This document shows positions 8,557-17,886 of a stretch of DNA of 64,000 bases, in pieces. The notes below the pieces were generated by a model that was given only the letters and a program-made list of their open reading frames with translations, was not told the origin of the DNA and made no database searches. The translations under genes and the position numbers were made by a program. The first letter of the stretch is position 1. The number at the start of each line of letters is the position of its first letter. This DNA is from Thermodesulfatator atlanticus DSM 21156 (GTDB taxonomy: Bacteria > Desulfobacterota > Thermodesulfobacteria > Thermodesulfobacteriales > Thermodesulfatatoraceae), in NCBI RefSeq assembly GCF_000421585.1, contig NZ_ATXH01000003.1:1-64000 (forward strand), in the 5' to 3' direction.

Positions 8557-9657
8557 ATGCCCCGCATTTTATTTGTGAAGAAAAAATTCCGCTTTCACGG
8601 CGGAGCAGAACAATATCTCAAAAGATTGTTAAACGCCTTAACAAAAGAGAATAGTTTTGATATTCATCTCTTATCTCAAACCTGGGATGAAAAAGTTACT
8701 CCAAATGTAGTAATTCACACGCTACCTAAAATTAAGGCCCCCTTATCAGACTTAGTTTTTGCTCTTCAAGTAAAGGGTTTTTTAAAAAAATATAAATTTG
8801 ATTTGGTTTTTAGTTTTGACAGAATCCTTTCTGATTGTGTATATAGAGCGTCAGATGGTTGTCATCTTAAGTGGTTGGCACAAAAAGCAAAGTTTTCATC
8901 AAAAATAAAAGGGTTAGATATAAAATATAATATAAAACACAAGTCAATAGCTTGGTTAGAGAAACAGTGCCTTAAGAAGGCAAGAAAAATAATTGCTAAC
9001 TCCCGGATGGTAAAAAATGACTTTAAAACCGTTTATAATAGAGAGATAGCTAAAAATATCGTAGTTATATACAACGGAATTGATGTTAACTACTTTGATC
9101 CGAATAAAATTGCTTTGTCTAAATGTGATATTAAAAGAAAAGATGAGATAATTCTTGGTTTTATAGGAAGCGATTTCTTTCGCAAGGGACTTGGGCTTCT
9201 TTTAAAGGCTTTATCAAATATGTCTTTAAAGGCCAGACTTGTTGTTATAGGAAGAGACAAGAAACAGAAACATTATCAGCGTTTAGTCAAAAAGCTCGGG
9301 TTGCAGGAAAGAATTCTTTTTCTAGGAGCACAAAAAGATATAAGGCCATATCTGAAAAATATTGATGTATTTGTTTTACCAACGCTTTATGATCCTTTTG
9401 CAAATACTTGTCTTGAATCGTTATCTTTTAATGTTCCCGTTGTAACTAGCACTTTTAACGGAGCTCACGAAATTATTGATGAAGGTGCAGATGGGATGAT
9501 TGCTAGTTTAGATGTAAATGATCTGTCAAGAAAAATAGAGAAAGCTTGTAAAATAAAAAGTTTTTCTAGAGAAAAAATAATAAATCATTTTAAAATAGAA
9601 GATAAAACTAAAGAGATTGTAAAGTTAATAAAAGAAAATACTAGTTATGTTTCCTAA
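8557..9657 (+). CDS. GT4 glycosyltransferase, LPS core (WaaG-like)
   Basis: A 366-residue GT-B fold glycosyltransferase of family 4. The N-terminal acceptor half begins ILFVKKKFRFHGGAEQYLKRLL, and FSFDRILSDCVYRASDGCH resembles the corresponding segment of WaaG-type LPS core glucosyltransferases. The C-terminal donor half has VIYNGIDVNYFDP, IGFIGSDFFRKG-like and LPTLYDPFANTCLESL motifs. It is the first gene of a plus-strand run in which each gene overlaps the next by 8-11 bases. The WaaG assignment is tentative; GT4 is secure. Confidence 0.85.
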   Translation: MPRILFVKKKFRFHGGAEQYLKRLLNALTKENSFDIHLLSQTWDEKVTPNVVIHTLPKIKAPLSDLVFALQVKGFLKKYKFDLVFSFDRILSDCVYRASDGCHLKWLAQKAKFSSKIKGLDIKYNIKHKSIAWLEKQCLKKARKIIANSRMVKNDFKTVYNREIAKNIVVIYNGIDVNYFDPNKIALSKCDIKRKDEIILGFIGSDFFRKGLGLLLKALSNMSLKARLVVIGRDKKQKHYQRLVKKLGLQERILFLGAQKDIRPYLKNIDVFVLPTLYDPFANTCLESLSFNVPVVTSTFNGAHEIIDEGADGMIASLDVNDLSRKIEKACKIKSFSREKIINHFKIEDKTKEIVKLIKENTSYVS

Positions 9658-10768
9658 GAAAGTCACAAGTTTTTTTGTTCGTAGATATATTTCCGTTTTT
9701 AATAAAAAAAGAGTCATTCCTTTGGATGAGTTCCAAGGAGATATATACAGGATTTTAGTGATTTCTAATACAGCACTTGGTGATACTATTATGTCAACAC
9801 CAGCTGTTAAAAGTATTAAAATGTCCTTTCCAAGGGCAAAAATCGTTTGTCTAATACATAGAAATTATGTGGATTTGTTTTCAAATATGTCTATTATAGA
9901 CAAGATAATTCCTTATTATGGCGGATATAAGAGATTTTTTTCTACTATAACCCATATAAAAGAGGAAAAATATGATGCCTGCTTGATATTGCATGGAAAC
10001 TCTCCTCAAGATATAGAAATTGCTTTACTAAGTGGAGCTAAGATAATTTTAAAAAGTAAGCCGAATAGAGATTCTATGGCATATTTGTCTTACGTTCAAA
10101 AAGAACTCCCCATACATGCTATAAGGAAAAGGCTTCTATTAGTAAAGTTAATGGGGGGGGAGAAATTTACAGAAAAAATGGAAATTGGAGAGCTGAATAA
10201 TAAAACTTTTTTAAAAAGGGCAGAAAGATCTATCTCTAATAGAGAAGGGATTATTATAGGATTTCAGTTAGGAGCTTCTCATTGGAGCCGAGCATGGCCG
10301 CCAGAATATTTTAGTAATTTGGCAGAACTAATATCACAAAACTTTGAAAAGTTTAAAATTGTTTTGTTTGGGAACAAAAATGAACAAAAATTAGCCGATC
10401 TTTTTTTTAAACATGTCAAGAAATATTTTTGTGAAAAAATTATCGACTTAACAGGGAAGTTATCTATTGCAGAACTGCCATATTATCTCAAGCGATTAGA
10501 TTTATTAGTTACTCCGGATACAGGTCCTCTTCATCTTGCCATTGCGTTAAAAGTGCCTACGGTATCTCTTTTCGCCTTAAGTAAGCCAGAAGATACAGGT
10601 CCCATTCAGGATCTTGAAATTCACAAGGTAATTTTTAAACCTGAAGGTCTAAAATATTTGAAAAAGAAAAGAAAGGACAACACTAATGAAGCCATGAAAC
10701 TTATAACTCCTAAAGAAGTGATGTATGCAATAGAGGAAATAATACAACGAAGGGTGTCATGCGTATAG
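9647..10768 (+). CDS. GT9 heptosyltransferase-type glycosyltransferase
   Basis: A 373-residue GT9 protein, the family of ADP-heptose:LPS heptosyltransferases that build the inner core on the cytoplasmic face of the inner membrane. Family marks are ILVISNTALGDTIMSTPAVKSI, FQLGASHWSRAWPPEYFSNL, LTGKLSIAELPYYL and LVTPDTGPLHLAIALKVP. It overlaps the preceding gene by 11 bases and the next by 10. Which heptose it adds (WaaC, WaaF or WaaQ type) cannot be told here. Confidence 0.88.
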   Translation: MFPKKVTSFFVRRYISVFNKKRVIPLDEFQGDIYRILVISNTALGDTIMSTPAVKSIKMSFPRAKIVCLIHRNYVDLFSNMSIIDKIIPYYGGYKRFFSTITHIKEEKYDACLILHGNSPQDIEIALLSGAKIILKSKPNRDSMAYLSYVQKELPIHAIRKRLLLVKLMGGEKFTEKMEIGELNNKTFLKRAERSISNREGIIIGFQLGASHWSRAWPPEYFSNLAELISQNFEKFKIVLFGNKNEQKLADLFFKHVKKYFCEKIIDLTGKLSIAELPYYLKRLDLLVTPDTGPLHLAIALKVPTVSLFALSKPEDTGPIQDLEIHKVIFKPEGLKYLKKKRKDNTNEAMKLITPKEVMYAIEEIIQRRVSCV

Positions 10769-11859
10769 GAATTTATAACGTAACTACGGCAAATAAAACT
10801 GGTGGAATTGAAACATTTTGTTGGGAAGTTGCAAACGAACTAAATAGACAGAAAGTATATGCTGAAATAATCACTGGAATAGGGGAACATGTCAAATATC
10901 CCGAGCTCCCGATTAAAATGTTTTCTTATATTTCAAGAGAGAAAATACCAAACTTGGGAAATCGGTTCAAAAAATTTGGGGAAAGGCTAAGTTTTTTCTT
11001 GTTAGGAGGAAGAAAACATTTAGCCAATTTTGATTGTTTAATATTACTAAAACCTTTTGATTTTTTTGTGGCCTCTTATGTAAAGCGATTAAATCCTAAT
11101 ATAATTACTTTTTTTATTTCTGGTGGAGAGGATTTCTATTTTTTTGATCGTAGATTTTCCTCTAAAGTAGATATAATGGCTGCTGTTAGTAACGCTAATG
11201 CAGAGATAATTTCAAGTAGATACAAAAGAAAAGTTCATGTAGTTTATAATGGGGTTAATATAAACCAATTTAGATTCAATCTTAAGCATAGAGAACTATT
11301 GAGAAAAAAATATAATTTTAACCAAAAGAAGGTTCTTCTGAGCGTTGGTAGGATCGTAGGCTGGAAAGGCTATCAATTAGTTATAAAAGCACTCCCTAAG
11401 CTTAATGAGTACGTTTATGTTTTAATTGGGAAAGGGCCTTATTTGTCTGAATTACAAAAACTTTGTCAAGACGTTGGGGTTTCAGAGCAGGTATTTTTTC
11501 TCGGGGAACGGGAGCATAAAGATTTGCCAGCCTTTTATTCCATGGCCGATATCTTTGTCCAGCCCAGTATCGGTCATGAGGCATTTGGAATAACCGTAGT
11601 TGAAGCTATGAGCTGCGGGATACCGGTAGTCGGAAGTAACAACGGAGGAATTCGCGAGATCATCCGCGATGGCTATAATGGCTACCTTTTTAGGCCGAAG
11701 GATGTAAATGATCTAGTTGCTAAAATTGAAATGGCTGAAAAAAATTGGGAAAATCTCTCAAAAAATTGTGTAAAACATGTATCAGAAAATTTCACCTGGT
11801 CTAAAACTGCACAAAAAATTATAGAGCTTATAAGAGGACATATGAGATATGGTAATTAA
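10759..11859 (+). CDS. GT4 glycosyltransferase
   Basis: A 366-residue GT4 enzyme. The N-terminus has TTANKTGGIETFCWEVANEL; the donor-binding half has VVYNGVNINQF, SVGRIVGWKGYQLVIKALP, FFLGEREHKDLPAFYSMADIF and the EAFGITVVEAMSCGIPVV signature with the catalytic-type EX7E spacing. It probably adds one sugar to core or O-antigen. It overlaps both neighbours by 10-11 bases. Donor and acceptor are unknown. Codon use is AT-rich, except for a more GC-rich stretch around 11500-11700. Confidence 0.85.
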   Translation: MRIGIYNVTTANKTGGIETFCWEVANELNRQKVYAEIITGIGEHVKYPELPIKMFSYISREKIPNLGNRFKKFGERLSFFLLGGRKHLANFDCLILLKPFDFFVASYVKRLNPNIITFFISGGEDFYFFDRRFSSKVDIMAAVSNANAEIISSRYKRKVHVVYNGVNINQFRFNLKHRELLRKKYNFNQKKVLLSVGRIVGWKGYQLVIKALPKLNEYVYVLIGKGPYLSELQKLCQDVGVSEQVFFLGEREHKDLPAFYSMADIFVQPSIGHEAFGITVVEAMSCGIPVVGSNNGGIREIIRDGYNGYLFRPKDVNDLVAKIEMAEKNWENLSKNCVKHVSENFTWSKTAQKIIELIRGHMRYGN

Positions 11860-13087
11860 ATCTAAAGTTAATTTAGATTATATTTTAGCATTTTTTCTTT
11901 TCGCTGGCATATGGTCGAGTTTTAGTGAACATTTAACGACTATAAAAACTATTTCTGCTATCGCTGGATATGTTTTCATAGTTTATTTTCTAGCGGTTAA
12001 AAAGTATTTCCCTAGGTTTGATAAATCTATTTTTTTGTTAGTCCTAGCATTTTTTGTATCGCTTACTATTTCAGCCTTATTCTCTGCTGACCCTCTATAT
12101 TCGTTTAAGTGGATAAAGAAGACTTATTGGGTTCCCCTGTCATTGGTAGGTATTTTCCTGTTCATTAGAGATAAAAACCTTAAAATCAAAACGGTTTTAT
12201 TAGCTTTTATTTTTACTTTTTTTATAAATAATTTTTATTTTTTTTATAAAACTATTCAGGTGTCCCATACTGTTAATATTTTTTCTCCAAAGTTTATTCC
12301 AGATCGTAACTATTCTTTTTATGTCCCTATATTTTTGCCTTTTGCCCTGGCAGGGATTATTTATTTTTCAAATATGCTATTAAGAATAGTAATTCTAGTC
12401 GAAATTACTTTTGGTCTTATATTATTAGTGCTAACTGGGGCAAGAGGAGCTTACTTATCTTGTATGCTAGAAATAATTTTATTTATTTTATTTGTAGTTC
12501 ACTTTCTTTATAAGAGATATTTTCTTAAATATGAGAGGCAAACAATTATCAAGTTGATAGCCATTCCTCTTCTTGTTATGTTGATTGGATTTGCTGCGTT
12601 GCTTAATCATCCTAAAGTCAAAGCCGCCTTTCATAGAGGATTGTCTCCCAACGGAAGAGACCAAATTATTGCCGACAGATTTCCTGTAATTTTCAAACAT
12701 CATCCCATACTAGGACTTGGTTATGGAAGGCAGCTTTATTTTCGTTTTTTAGAAGAGCACAACGTTCCTAAAAGATTTGGTCATTACGATAAAAAAGAAG
12801 GACGCTATGTATATCATTCTGACGAGGGGATATATTTACAAACTATAATACGTCAGGGGCTTTTGGGATTTTTTGTTTTTATACCACTTTTTGTTTTAAG
12901 CCTAAAAAGATCTTTTGTTTTATCATTTAGAAAAAGCTATGATCTAAATATAAAGGTATTTTATTTTTCTTTATTTTTAGTTATGTTTTGTCATTATTTT
13001 CTTAGGGGATTTATTGAAACTTTAGATTTAGGAGGTTTTATCCTTTTTACGCTTTTTATTTCCGAGAAAATTTGGGACCATGGCTAA
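11849..13087 (+). CDS. O-antigen ligase/polymerase-type membrane protein (WaaL/Wzy-like)
   Basis: A 412-residue integral membrane protein with about ten to twelve hydrophobic helices. A large periplasmic loop near residues 255-330 contains SPNGRDQIIADR and HHPILGLGYGRQLY, then HSDEGIYLQTIIRQGLLGF, which is the Wzy_C-type pattern of O-antigen ligases. It would join polymer or O-unit to the lipid A core at the periplasmic face. Being the only such protein among LPS core glycosyltransferases, ligase is the more likely role, but a polymerase cannot be excluded. Confidence 0.8.
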   Translation: MVIKSKVNLDYILAFFLFAGIWSSFSEHLTTIKTISAIAGYVFIVYFLAVKKYFPRFDKSIFLLVLAFFVSLTISALFSADPLYSFKWIKKTYWVPLSLVGIFLFIRDKNLKIKTVLLAFIFTFFINNFYFFYKTIQVSHTVNIFSPKFIPDRNYSFYVPIFLPFALAGIIYFSNMLLRIVILVEITFGLILLVLTGARGAYLSCMLEIILFILFVVHFLYKRYFLKYERQTIIKLIAIPLLVMLIGFAALLNHPKVKAAFHRGLSPNGRDQIIADRFPVIFKHHPILGLGYGRQLYFRFLEEHNVPKRFGHYDKKEGRYVYHSDEGIYLQTIIRQGLLGFFVFIPLFVLSLKRSFVLSFRKSYDLNIKVFYFSLFLVMFCHYFLRGFIETLDLGGFILFTLFISEKIWDHG

Positions 13088-14225
13088 AAAAAGGTTAAAA
13101 GTAGCACTGATATATCCTGAACCTCTTCCTTCTCAAAAAGCAAGAAGTGTTTCTTTTGTCTATACTGCTGCCAGTCTTGCGAAAATGGACTTAGATGTAG
13201 ATCTCTTTATCGAAAAAAGTGGCACCAGAGAAGAGATAGAAAAAATTTATAACGTAGATTTGTCTGGTGTGTGTATTAATCACATTTATCGTCGAATGCT
13301 TTGTTTTAAATCTAATGCTATATTCAATTTTTTTATAAAGCGTAAGATTGTATGCTATGATATATTATATTTAAGACATCTGAAAACAGCATATGCGGTA
13401 ATAAAAAATAGAAAAAGGCGACAAAATTATAAAATTATTTACGAATGTCATGAGCTTTTTTCTGAAACAGTAAGGAGTCCTAAGTCGAAAGAAAGATTGC
13501 TAAATTATGAAAAATTTGTTTTAGAAAATGCAGATGTAGTTGCATTTGTTAATAACACTATTGCTAATAGTTGTTCTAAACAATTTAATATCAAAAATAA
13601 ACATACCGTTTATAACGCTTCTCGATTTGATTTTGATTTTATGCCTAAGGACTTTTCGGAAATTTCTAGTGTTTATTATATTGGTAGTTTATATGACTGG
13701 AAAGGAATTGGAGAATTAGTCACGGCAATATATGCTATCAATAATAGATATGACCTTAAATTTCATATTATAGGCGGACCAGAAGAAAACCTTTTAAAAA
13801 TGAAACAGGACTTAATTGTTAACAGACTAAATAAAAATATAAAATTAGTGTCGTTTAAAAATTTTACTGAAATAAAGGAAATACTAAAAAGACAAAAAGT
13901 ATTTATAATTCCTAATAATCCAAATTATATAGAAAATAAATTTTCATTGCCTATAAAATTATTTGAGTACTTATCCTCGTCTAGTTTGGTAATTTGTTCT
14001 GCGACTCCCCCCATTAAGGAAATTGTCACGCATGGCTACAATGGTTTTCTATACGACCCTCGTGAGCCGGAATCTCTAATAAAGGTTTTCGAAGAAATAT
14101 TTGCTATGAGCCCTGAAGAGAGGCAAAAAATCGCCTTTAATGCCTGGAAAAGTTCTCGAACTTTTGATGACAGAGCAAAGGAACTATACGAACTTTTCCA
14201 TAATGTTGTAGAAAAAAATGCATAG
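13080..14225 (+). CDS. GT4-like glycosyltransferase
   Basis: A 381-residue GT-B glycosyltransferase. It has VALIYPEPLPSQKARSVSFV at the N-terminus, YIGSLYDWKGIGELVTAIYAI at the start of the donor half, FHIIGGPEENLLKMK, and KLFEYLSSSSLVICSATPP in place of the usual GT4 EA-P signature. It starts inside the end of the ligase gene (8-base overlap) and is followed with another 8-base overlap. Substrates are unknown. The gene is strongly AT-rich, a common property of LPS loci exchanged between strains. Confidence 0.8.
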   Translation: MAKKRLKVALIYPEPLPSQKARSVSFVYTAASLAKMDLDVDLFIEKSGTREEIEKIYNVDLSGVCINHIYRRMLCFKSNAIFNFFIKRKIVCYDILYLRHLKTAYAVIKNRKRRQNYKIIYECHELFSETVRSPKSKERLLNYEKFVLENADVVAFVNNTIANSCSKQFNIKNKHTVYNASRFDFDFMPKDFSEISSVYYIGSLYDWKGIGELVTAIYAINNRYDLKFHIIGGPEENLLKMKQDLIVNRLNKNIKLVSFKNFTEIKEILKRQKVFIIPNNPNYIENKFSLPIKLFEYLSSSSLVICSATPPIKEIVTHGYNGFLYDPREPESLIKVFEEIFAMSPEERQKIAFNAWKSSRTFDDRAKELYELFHNVVEKNA

Positions 14226-15300
14226 GCAGCTAAAAATTTTACATACAGAAGCGTCATTAGGGTGGGGGGGGCAAGAGATCAGAGTTTTAAAGGAACTCGT
14301 TGCTTTTCAGGAAAGGGGTTATTCGGTTGCTTTGGCCGCGCCAGAAGAATCAAAAATAGCAAAAAAAGCTAAAAAACATAACATCAAAGTCTTTGAGATC
14401 CCTATACATCAAAGATCTCTCAAGATCACCTTAAATTTGAGGAATATCGTTCAAAAGCATAATATCGATATTATTCATACACATAGTAGTCGAGACAGTT
14501 GGCACGGTCTTTTCGTAAAGAAATTGACTAATAAAATATTGGTTAGGACTCGACATCTATCAACTCCTGTAAAAAGAAATTTCTTTAGTAAGATCCTTTA
14601 TTCTTCAGCCGATTATTTAATTACCACAGGCCGACATATTAAAGAATATTTTATAACCGTTTTTCCAGAAATTTCTTCAAGGATAGAGTCCATTCCAACC
14701 GGTATTGATATCGAAAAATTCTGTCCTAATAGTGATCTTCCGTTTTTTAAAAAAGGGGAAGTAGTTTTAGGTTGTGTGTCTGTTTTGCGTAGCTGGAAAG
14801 GACATCGGTATCTAATTCCGGCCTTTAAAGAACTCGTTCAAAAAGTTTCAGATATAAAATTAATAATAGTTGGGGATGGTCCCCAAAGGAATAACTTAAT
14901 TAATATGGTTAAGGAACTTGGATTGACGGAAAAAGTTGAATTTTTGGGGTATCAAGAAGATATTCCGGATATCTTGGCCGTAATTGACATTTTTATTCAT
15001 CCTTCAACAGGACATGAAGGGGTCCCTCAAGCAGTCCTTCAGGCATTAGCAATGAAAAGGCCTGTAATAGCTACTAATGTAGGGGCAATTCCTGAAGTTA
15101 TAATCCATAAACAAACCGGGATTTTAATTCCTCCAGCTAATCCAGGAGAGATAAAAAATGCTATTTTTTGGATGATGAAAAATCCTGATTTAGCTAAAAA
15201 ACTTGGGGAAAACGGTCGCAAACTAGTAGAAGAAAAATATTCTCTTGATAAGATGGTTGATAAAATAGAAAAAATCTATCAAGAGCTAATTAGGTCTTAA
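14218..15300 (+). CDS. GT4 glycosyltransferase
   Basis: A 360-residue GT4 enzyme. ILHTEASLGWGGQEIRVLKEL opens the acceptor domain, and IDIIHTHSSRDSWHGL lies in the middle of it. The donor domain has SIPTGIDIEKFCP, LGCVSVLRSWKGHRYLIPAF, FLGYQEDIPDILAVIDIFIHPS and GVPQAVLQALAMKRPVIAT. It is the last gene of the plus-strand LPS run and overlaps the 3' end of the opposing GT2 gene by 11 bases. The specific linkage is not predictable. Confidence 0.87.
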   Translation: MHRQLKILHTEASLGWGGQEIRVLKELVAFQERGYSVALAAPEESKIAKKAKKHNIKVFEIPIHQRSLKITLNLRNIVQKHNIDIIHTHSSRDSWHGLFVKKLTNKILVRTRHLSTPVKRNFFSKILYSSADYLITTGRHIKEYFITVFPEISSRIESIPTGIDIEKFCPNSDLPFFKKGEVVLGCVSVLRSWKGHRYLIPAFKELVQKVSDIKLIIVGDGPQRNNLINMVKELGLTEKVEFLGYQEDIPDILAVIDIFIHPSTGHEGVPQAVLQALAMKRPVIATNVGAIPEVIIHKQTGILIPPANPGEIKNAIFWMMKNPDLAKKLGENGRKLVEEKYSLDKMVDKIEKIYQELIRS

Positions 15301-15994
15301 CATACTTCCAGAAAGTATATTGACTATAAAGTTTGGCAATTAGGTATCCGTGCCAGCCGTCTAAGAAGCCTCGCTGTAAGATGAATTTCTGAAAAAAAGT
15401 CCATTTGGGTGAAAAAATAGCCTTTAAGCGATTAGGTTTTCTGGCCAAACTTGAGTAGCGGTTTTGTTTTTCTATGAATTCATCTACACTTTCGTAAGCA
15501 AAATGAATCAAATAATTTTTAAATTTTCCTAAAGGGCCATCGTATAAAACTTTCTCATGAACCGCATCATCGCTAAATCTTGCAAATTTGCGATTAAACA
15601 GGCGGATAGTATAGTCAGGATAAAGGCCACAAGTTTTGATGGGTTTGCCAAAGAAATAATTTAGACGCGGGACCTTATAGGCCTTAAATTGTGGTTCAAC
15701 TAAAACATCTAATATTTCGTGCTGTAATTCTTCAGGGATAATTTCATCGCTATCAAGCACAAAAACCCAGTCATTTCGGGCTTGCTCTACGGCAAATTGT
15801 TTCTGCCTACCAAAGCCAAGCCATTCATGGGGAATAAACCGCGCGCCAAATTCTCTCGCGATTTTTTCTGTGTTATCTGTGGAGCCGGAATCAACAATCA
15901 CTATCTCCTGGGCAAATATACAGGACTTTAAAACTTTTGAAAGATAACGTTCGCTATTAAAAGTTATAAGCACTATCGAAAGATTTTTTTTCAT
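15290..15994 (-). CDS. GT2 glycosyltransferase, WaaE/KdtX-like
   Basis: A 234-residue GT-A fold enzyme of family 2 resembling WaaE-type LPS core glucosyltransferases. It shows SIVLITFNSERYLSKVL, IVIVDSGSTDNTEKIA, the metal-binding region FVLDSDEIIPEEL and GLYPDYTIRLFNR. It starts at the base where msbA stops, so the two are translationally coupled. It probably decorates the inner core before MsbA flips the lipid. Donor is inferred from family similarity only. Confidence 0.85.
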   Translation of the reverse strand: MKKNLSIVLITFNSERYLSKVLKSCIFAQEIVIVDSGSTDNTEKIAREFGARFIPHEWLGFGRQKQFAVEQARNDWVFVLDSDEIIPEELQHEILDVLVEPQFKAYKVPRLNYFFGKPIKTCGLYPDYTIRLFNRKFARFSDDAVHEKVLYDGPLGKFKNYLIHFAYESVDEFIEKQNRYSSLARKPNRLKAIFSPKWTFFQKFILQRGFLDGWHGYLIAKLYSQYTFWKYVKT

Positions 15995-17709
15995 TATTCT
16001 TGGAAACTGCTGTATAGTCTCTGGTAAAGCTCACTTTTTTGCAAAAGTTCATCGTGTTTGCCGGTAGCCACAATATTTCCTTTATCCATCACGGCTATTA
16101 TATCGGCTTTGGTTATAGTAGAAAGCCGATGGGCAATGATGATGGTCGTCCTTCCCTGCATTAGCTTTTCCAGGGCCTCGTGTACCAATCGCTCAGAAAC
16201 AGTATCAAGATGGCTGGTAGCCTCATCAAGAATAAGTACAGGGGGATCTTTTAAAATGGCCCGTGCTATGGCTATGCGCTGTTTCTGACCCCCAGAGAGA
16301 TCAACGCCTTTTTCCCCCAGAATGGTATCGTATCCCTGGGGTAGCTCCTGGATAAACTCATGGGCGTGGGCCATCTTGGCCGCTCTGATAATTTCCTCTC
16401 TGGTAGCCCCGGGCTTGCCAAAGGCAATGTTTTCCGCCACGGAGACGTTAAACAGGATGATGTCCTGGGATACTATACCTATTAAACGCCTGAGAGAAGA
16501 AAGCTTAAGCTCGCGAAGGTCGGTGTCGTCAAGTGTAACACGACCAGAAGTTGGGTCATAAAAGCGGGGGAGGAGGGAAACAAGCGAAGTCTTCCCTGCA
16601 CCACTAGGGCCTACCAGGGCCACGATCTTCCCTGCAGGAATAAAAAAGTTGACCCCGCGCAGGGCTGGCTCTTCGGTGTTGGGATAACAAAATGTTACCT
16701 TTTCATAGCGAAAGCCCTTTTTAACAGCATTAACTTCTTTTTGACCTTCTTTTTCTTGGGGAAGCTTTAATACTTCTTCGAGCCTTTCCACTGCGGCCAG
16801 GGCGTCATGGGCCTTGTTGTAGGCCGAAGAGAGTTTTTTTATGGGATTAAAAATCATAAGGATTGCGGTAAGTACCGAGAAAAAGTCTCCTGGGGTGATA
16901 ACTTTGATAATAATGAGATGGCCGCCATAGGCAAAGACAAGCCCCCCTCCCACCCCGGCCAGGAGATTTACCACGAATTTTGTCCCTTCATTGTATTTAG
17001 TAAGCTTTAGCGAGAAACGATAAAAGGCCTCCACTGCTTGGTTGAAGCGTCTTTTCATATAATTTTCTTGTTGAAAAATTTTTACGTCTTTAAGCCCGGA
17101 GAGCCCCTCGGCCAGACAATTAGTGACGTTTGCCATTTCCTGTTGAGCCAGGTGCCGCACGCGGTGGGTCTTTTGGGCCAGCTTGCGCGAAGCAATGGCC
17201 ACTAGAGGAAAGACCGTAAAGGCAAACAGGGTAAGATCCCACCTGCGCCAGAAAGCCACTCCCACCAGGATCAAAACCGTAAGGCCTTCGAGAAAGAAAG
17301 TGCGGAAGATGTCAGTTAGGGCCCCTTCAAGCAAAGAAGTATCATTTATTACGCGTGAGATAAGGCGCCCGGAAGTCTCTCTGGTGGCAAGTCCTACAGG
17401 CAAGTTTAGAATCTTCTCGTATATTTTTTGCCTGAGGTCATTTACAAGCCTCAGGGCAGCTATACGCATAAAATAGGCCTGTAGAAAGACTGCAAGCCCG
17501 CGCAAAAAATAGATTCCCACTATCCCCAGGGGGATGAGTTTGAGGTAAATATAATTTTTTTCAAGGAAAATGCGGTCAAGAACAGGCTTTACCAACCAGG
17601 CTATAGAGCCCGAAAAAATAGAAGCGATACTGCTAAAGAGAATGGAGACAAAAATGAGAGGCCAGTAAGGCCTTATTAAAAACCATAATTTTAAAATAGT
17701 TTTTTTCAT
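15994..17709 (-). CDS. msbA: Lipid A export ABC transporter MsbA
   Basis: A 571-residue half-transporter that flips lipid A-core across the inner membrane. Six transmembrane helices occupy about residues 15-310. The nucleotide-binding domain has Walker A GPSGAGKTSLV near residue 365, Q-loop, signature LSGGQKQRIAIARAI, Walker B VLILDEATSHLD and the H-loop in IIIAHRLST. Its place beside LPS core glycosyltransferases supports MsbA over other exporters of the same shape. It is first in the minus-strand pair with the GT2 gene. Confidence 0.9.
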   Translation of the reverse strand: MKKTILKLWFLIRPYWPLIFVSILFSSIASIFSGSIAWLVKPVLDRIFLEKNYIYLKLIPLGIVGIYFLRGLAVFLQAYFMRIAALRLVNDLRQKIYEKILNLPVGLATRETSGRLISRVINDTSLLEGALTDIFRTFFLEGLTVLILVGVAFWRRWDLTLFAFTVFPLVAIASRKLAQKTHRVRHLAQQEMANVTNCLAEGLSGLKDVKIFQQENYMKRRFNQAVEAFYRFSLKLTKYNEGTKFVVNLLAGVGGGLVFAYGGHLIIIKVITPGDFFSVLTAILMIFNPIKKLSSAYNKAHDALAAVERLEEVLKLPQEKEGQKEVNAVKKGFRYEKVTFCYPNTEEPALRGVNFFIPAGKIVALVGPSGAGKTSLVSLLPRFYDPTSGRVTLDDTDLRELKLSSLRRLIGIVSQDIILFNVSVAENIAFGKPGATREEIIRAAKMAHAHEFIQELPQGYDTILGEKGVDLSGGQKQRIAIARAILKDPPVLILDEATSHLDTVSERLVHEALEKLMQGRTTIIIAHRLSTITKADIIAVMDKGNIVATGKHDELLQKSELYQRLYSSFQE

Positions 17710-17790
17710 TTTCCCATATTTAATGCAAAATTTTAAATTTTAGAAAAAGTATTTTATTATACAGGCCAAAATTAGAAAAGATGTTGAAAA

Positions 17791-17834
17791 AAACTTGATT
17801 CGTTTTAAAAGTTAAACTTGATTCAAGTTATGAT
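17791..17834 (+). promoter_or_regulatory. Candidate operator between msbA and the methyltransferase-like gene
   Basis: A near-perfect palindrome AACTTGA-T-TCAAGTT (17815-17829) has a second half-site AACTTGATTC 23 bases upstream (17792-17801). A -10-like TATGAT overlaps its right end (17829-17834). The arrangement suits a dimeric regulator acting on one or both divergent genes. No regulator is identified. Confidence 0.4.
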
Positions 17835-17886
17835 AAATTCTGTAAGAGATGAAGTTTTTTTGTGTCTAAAGAGGTAGGGTTGTTCT

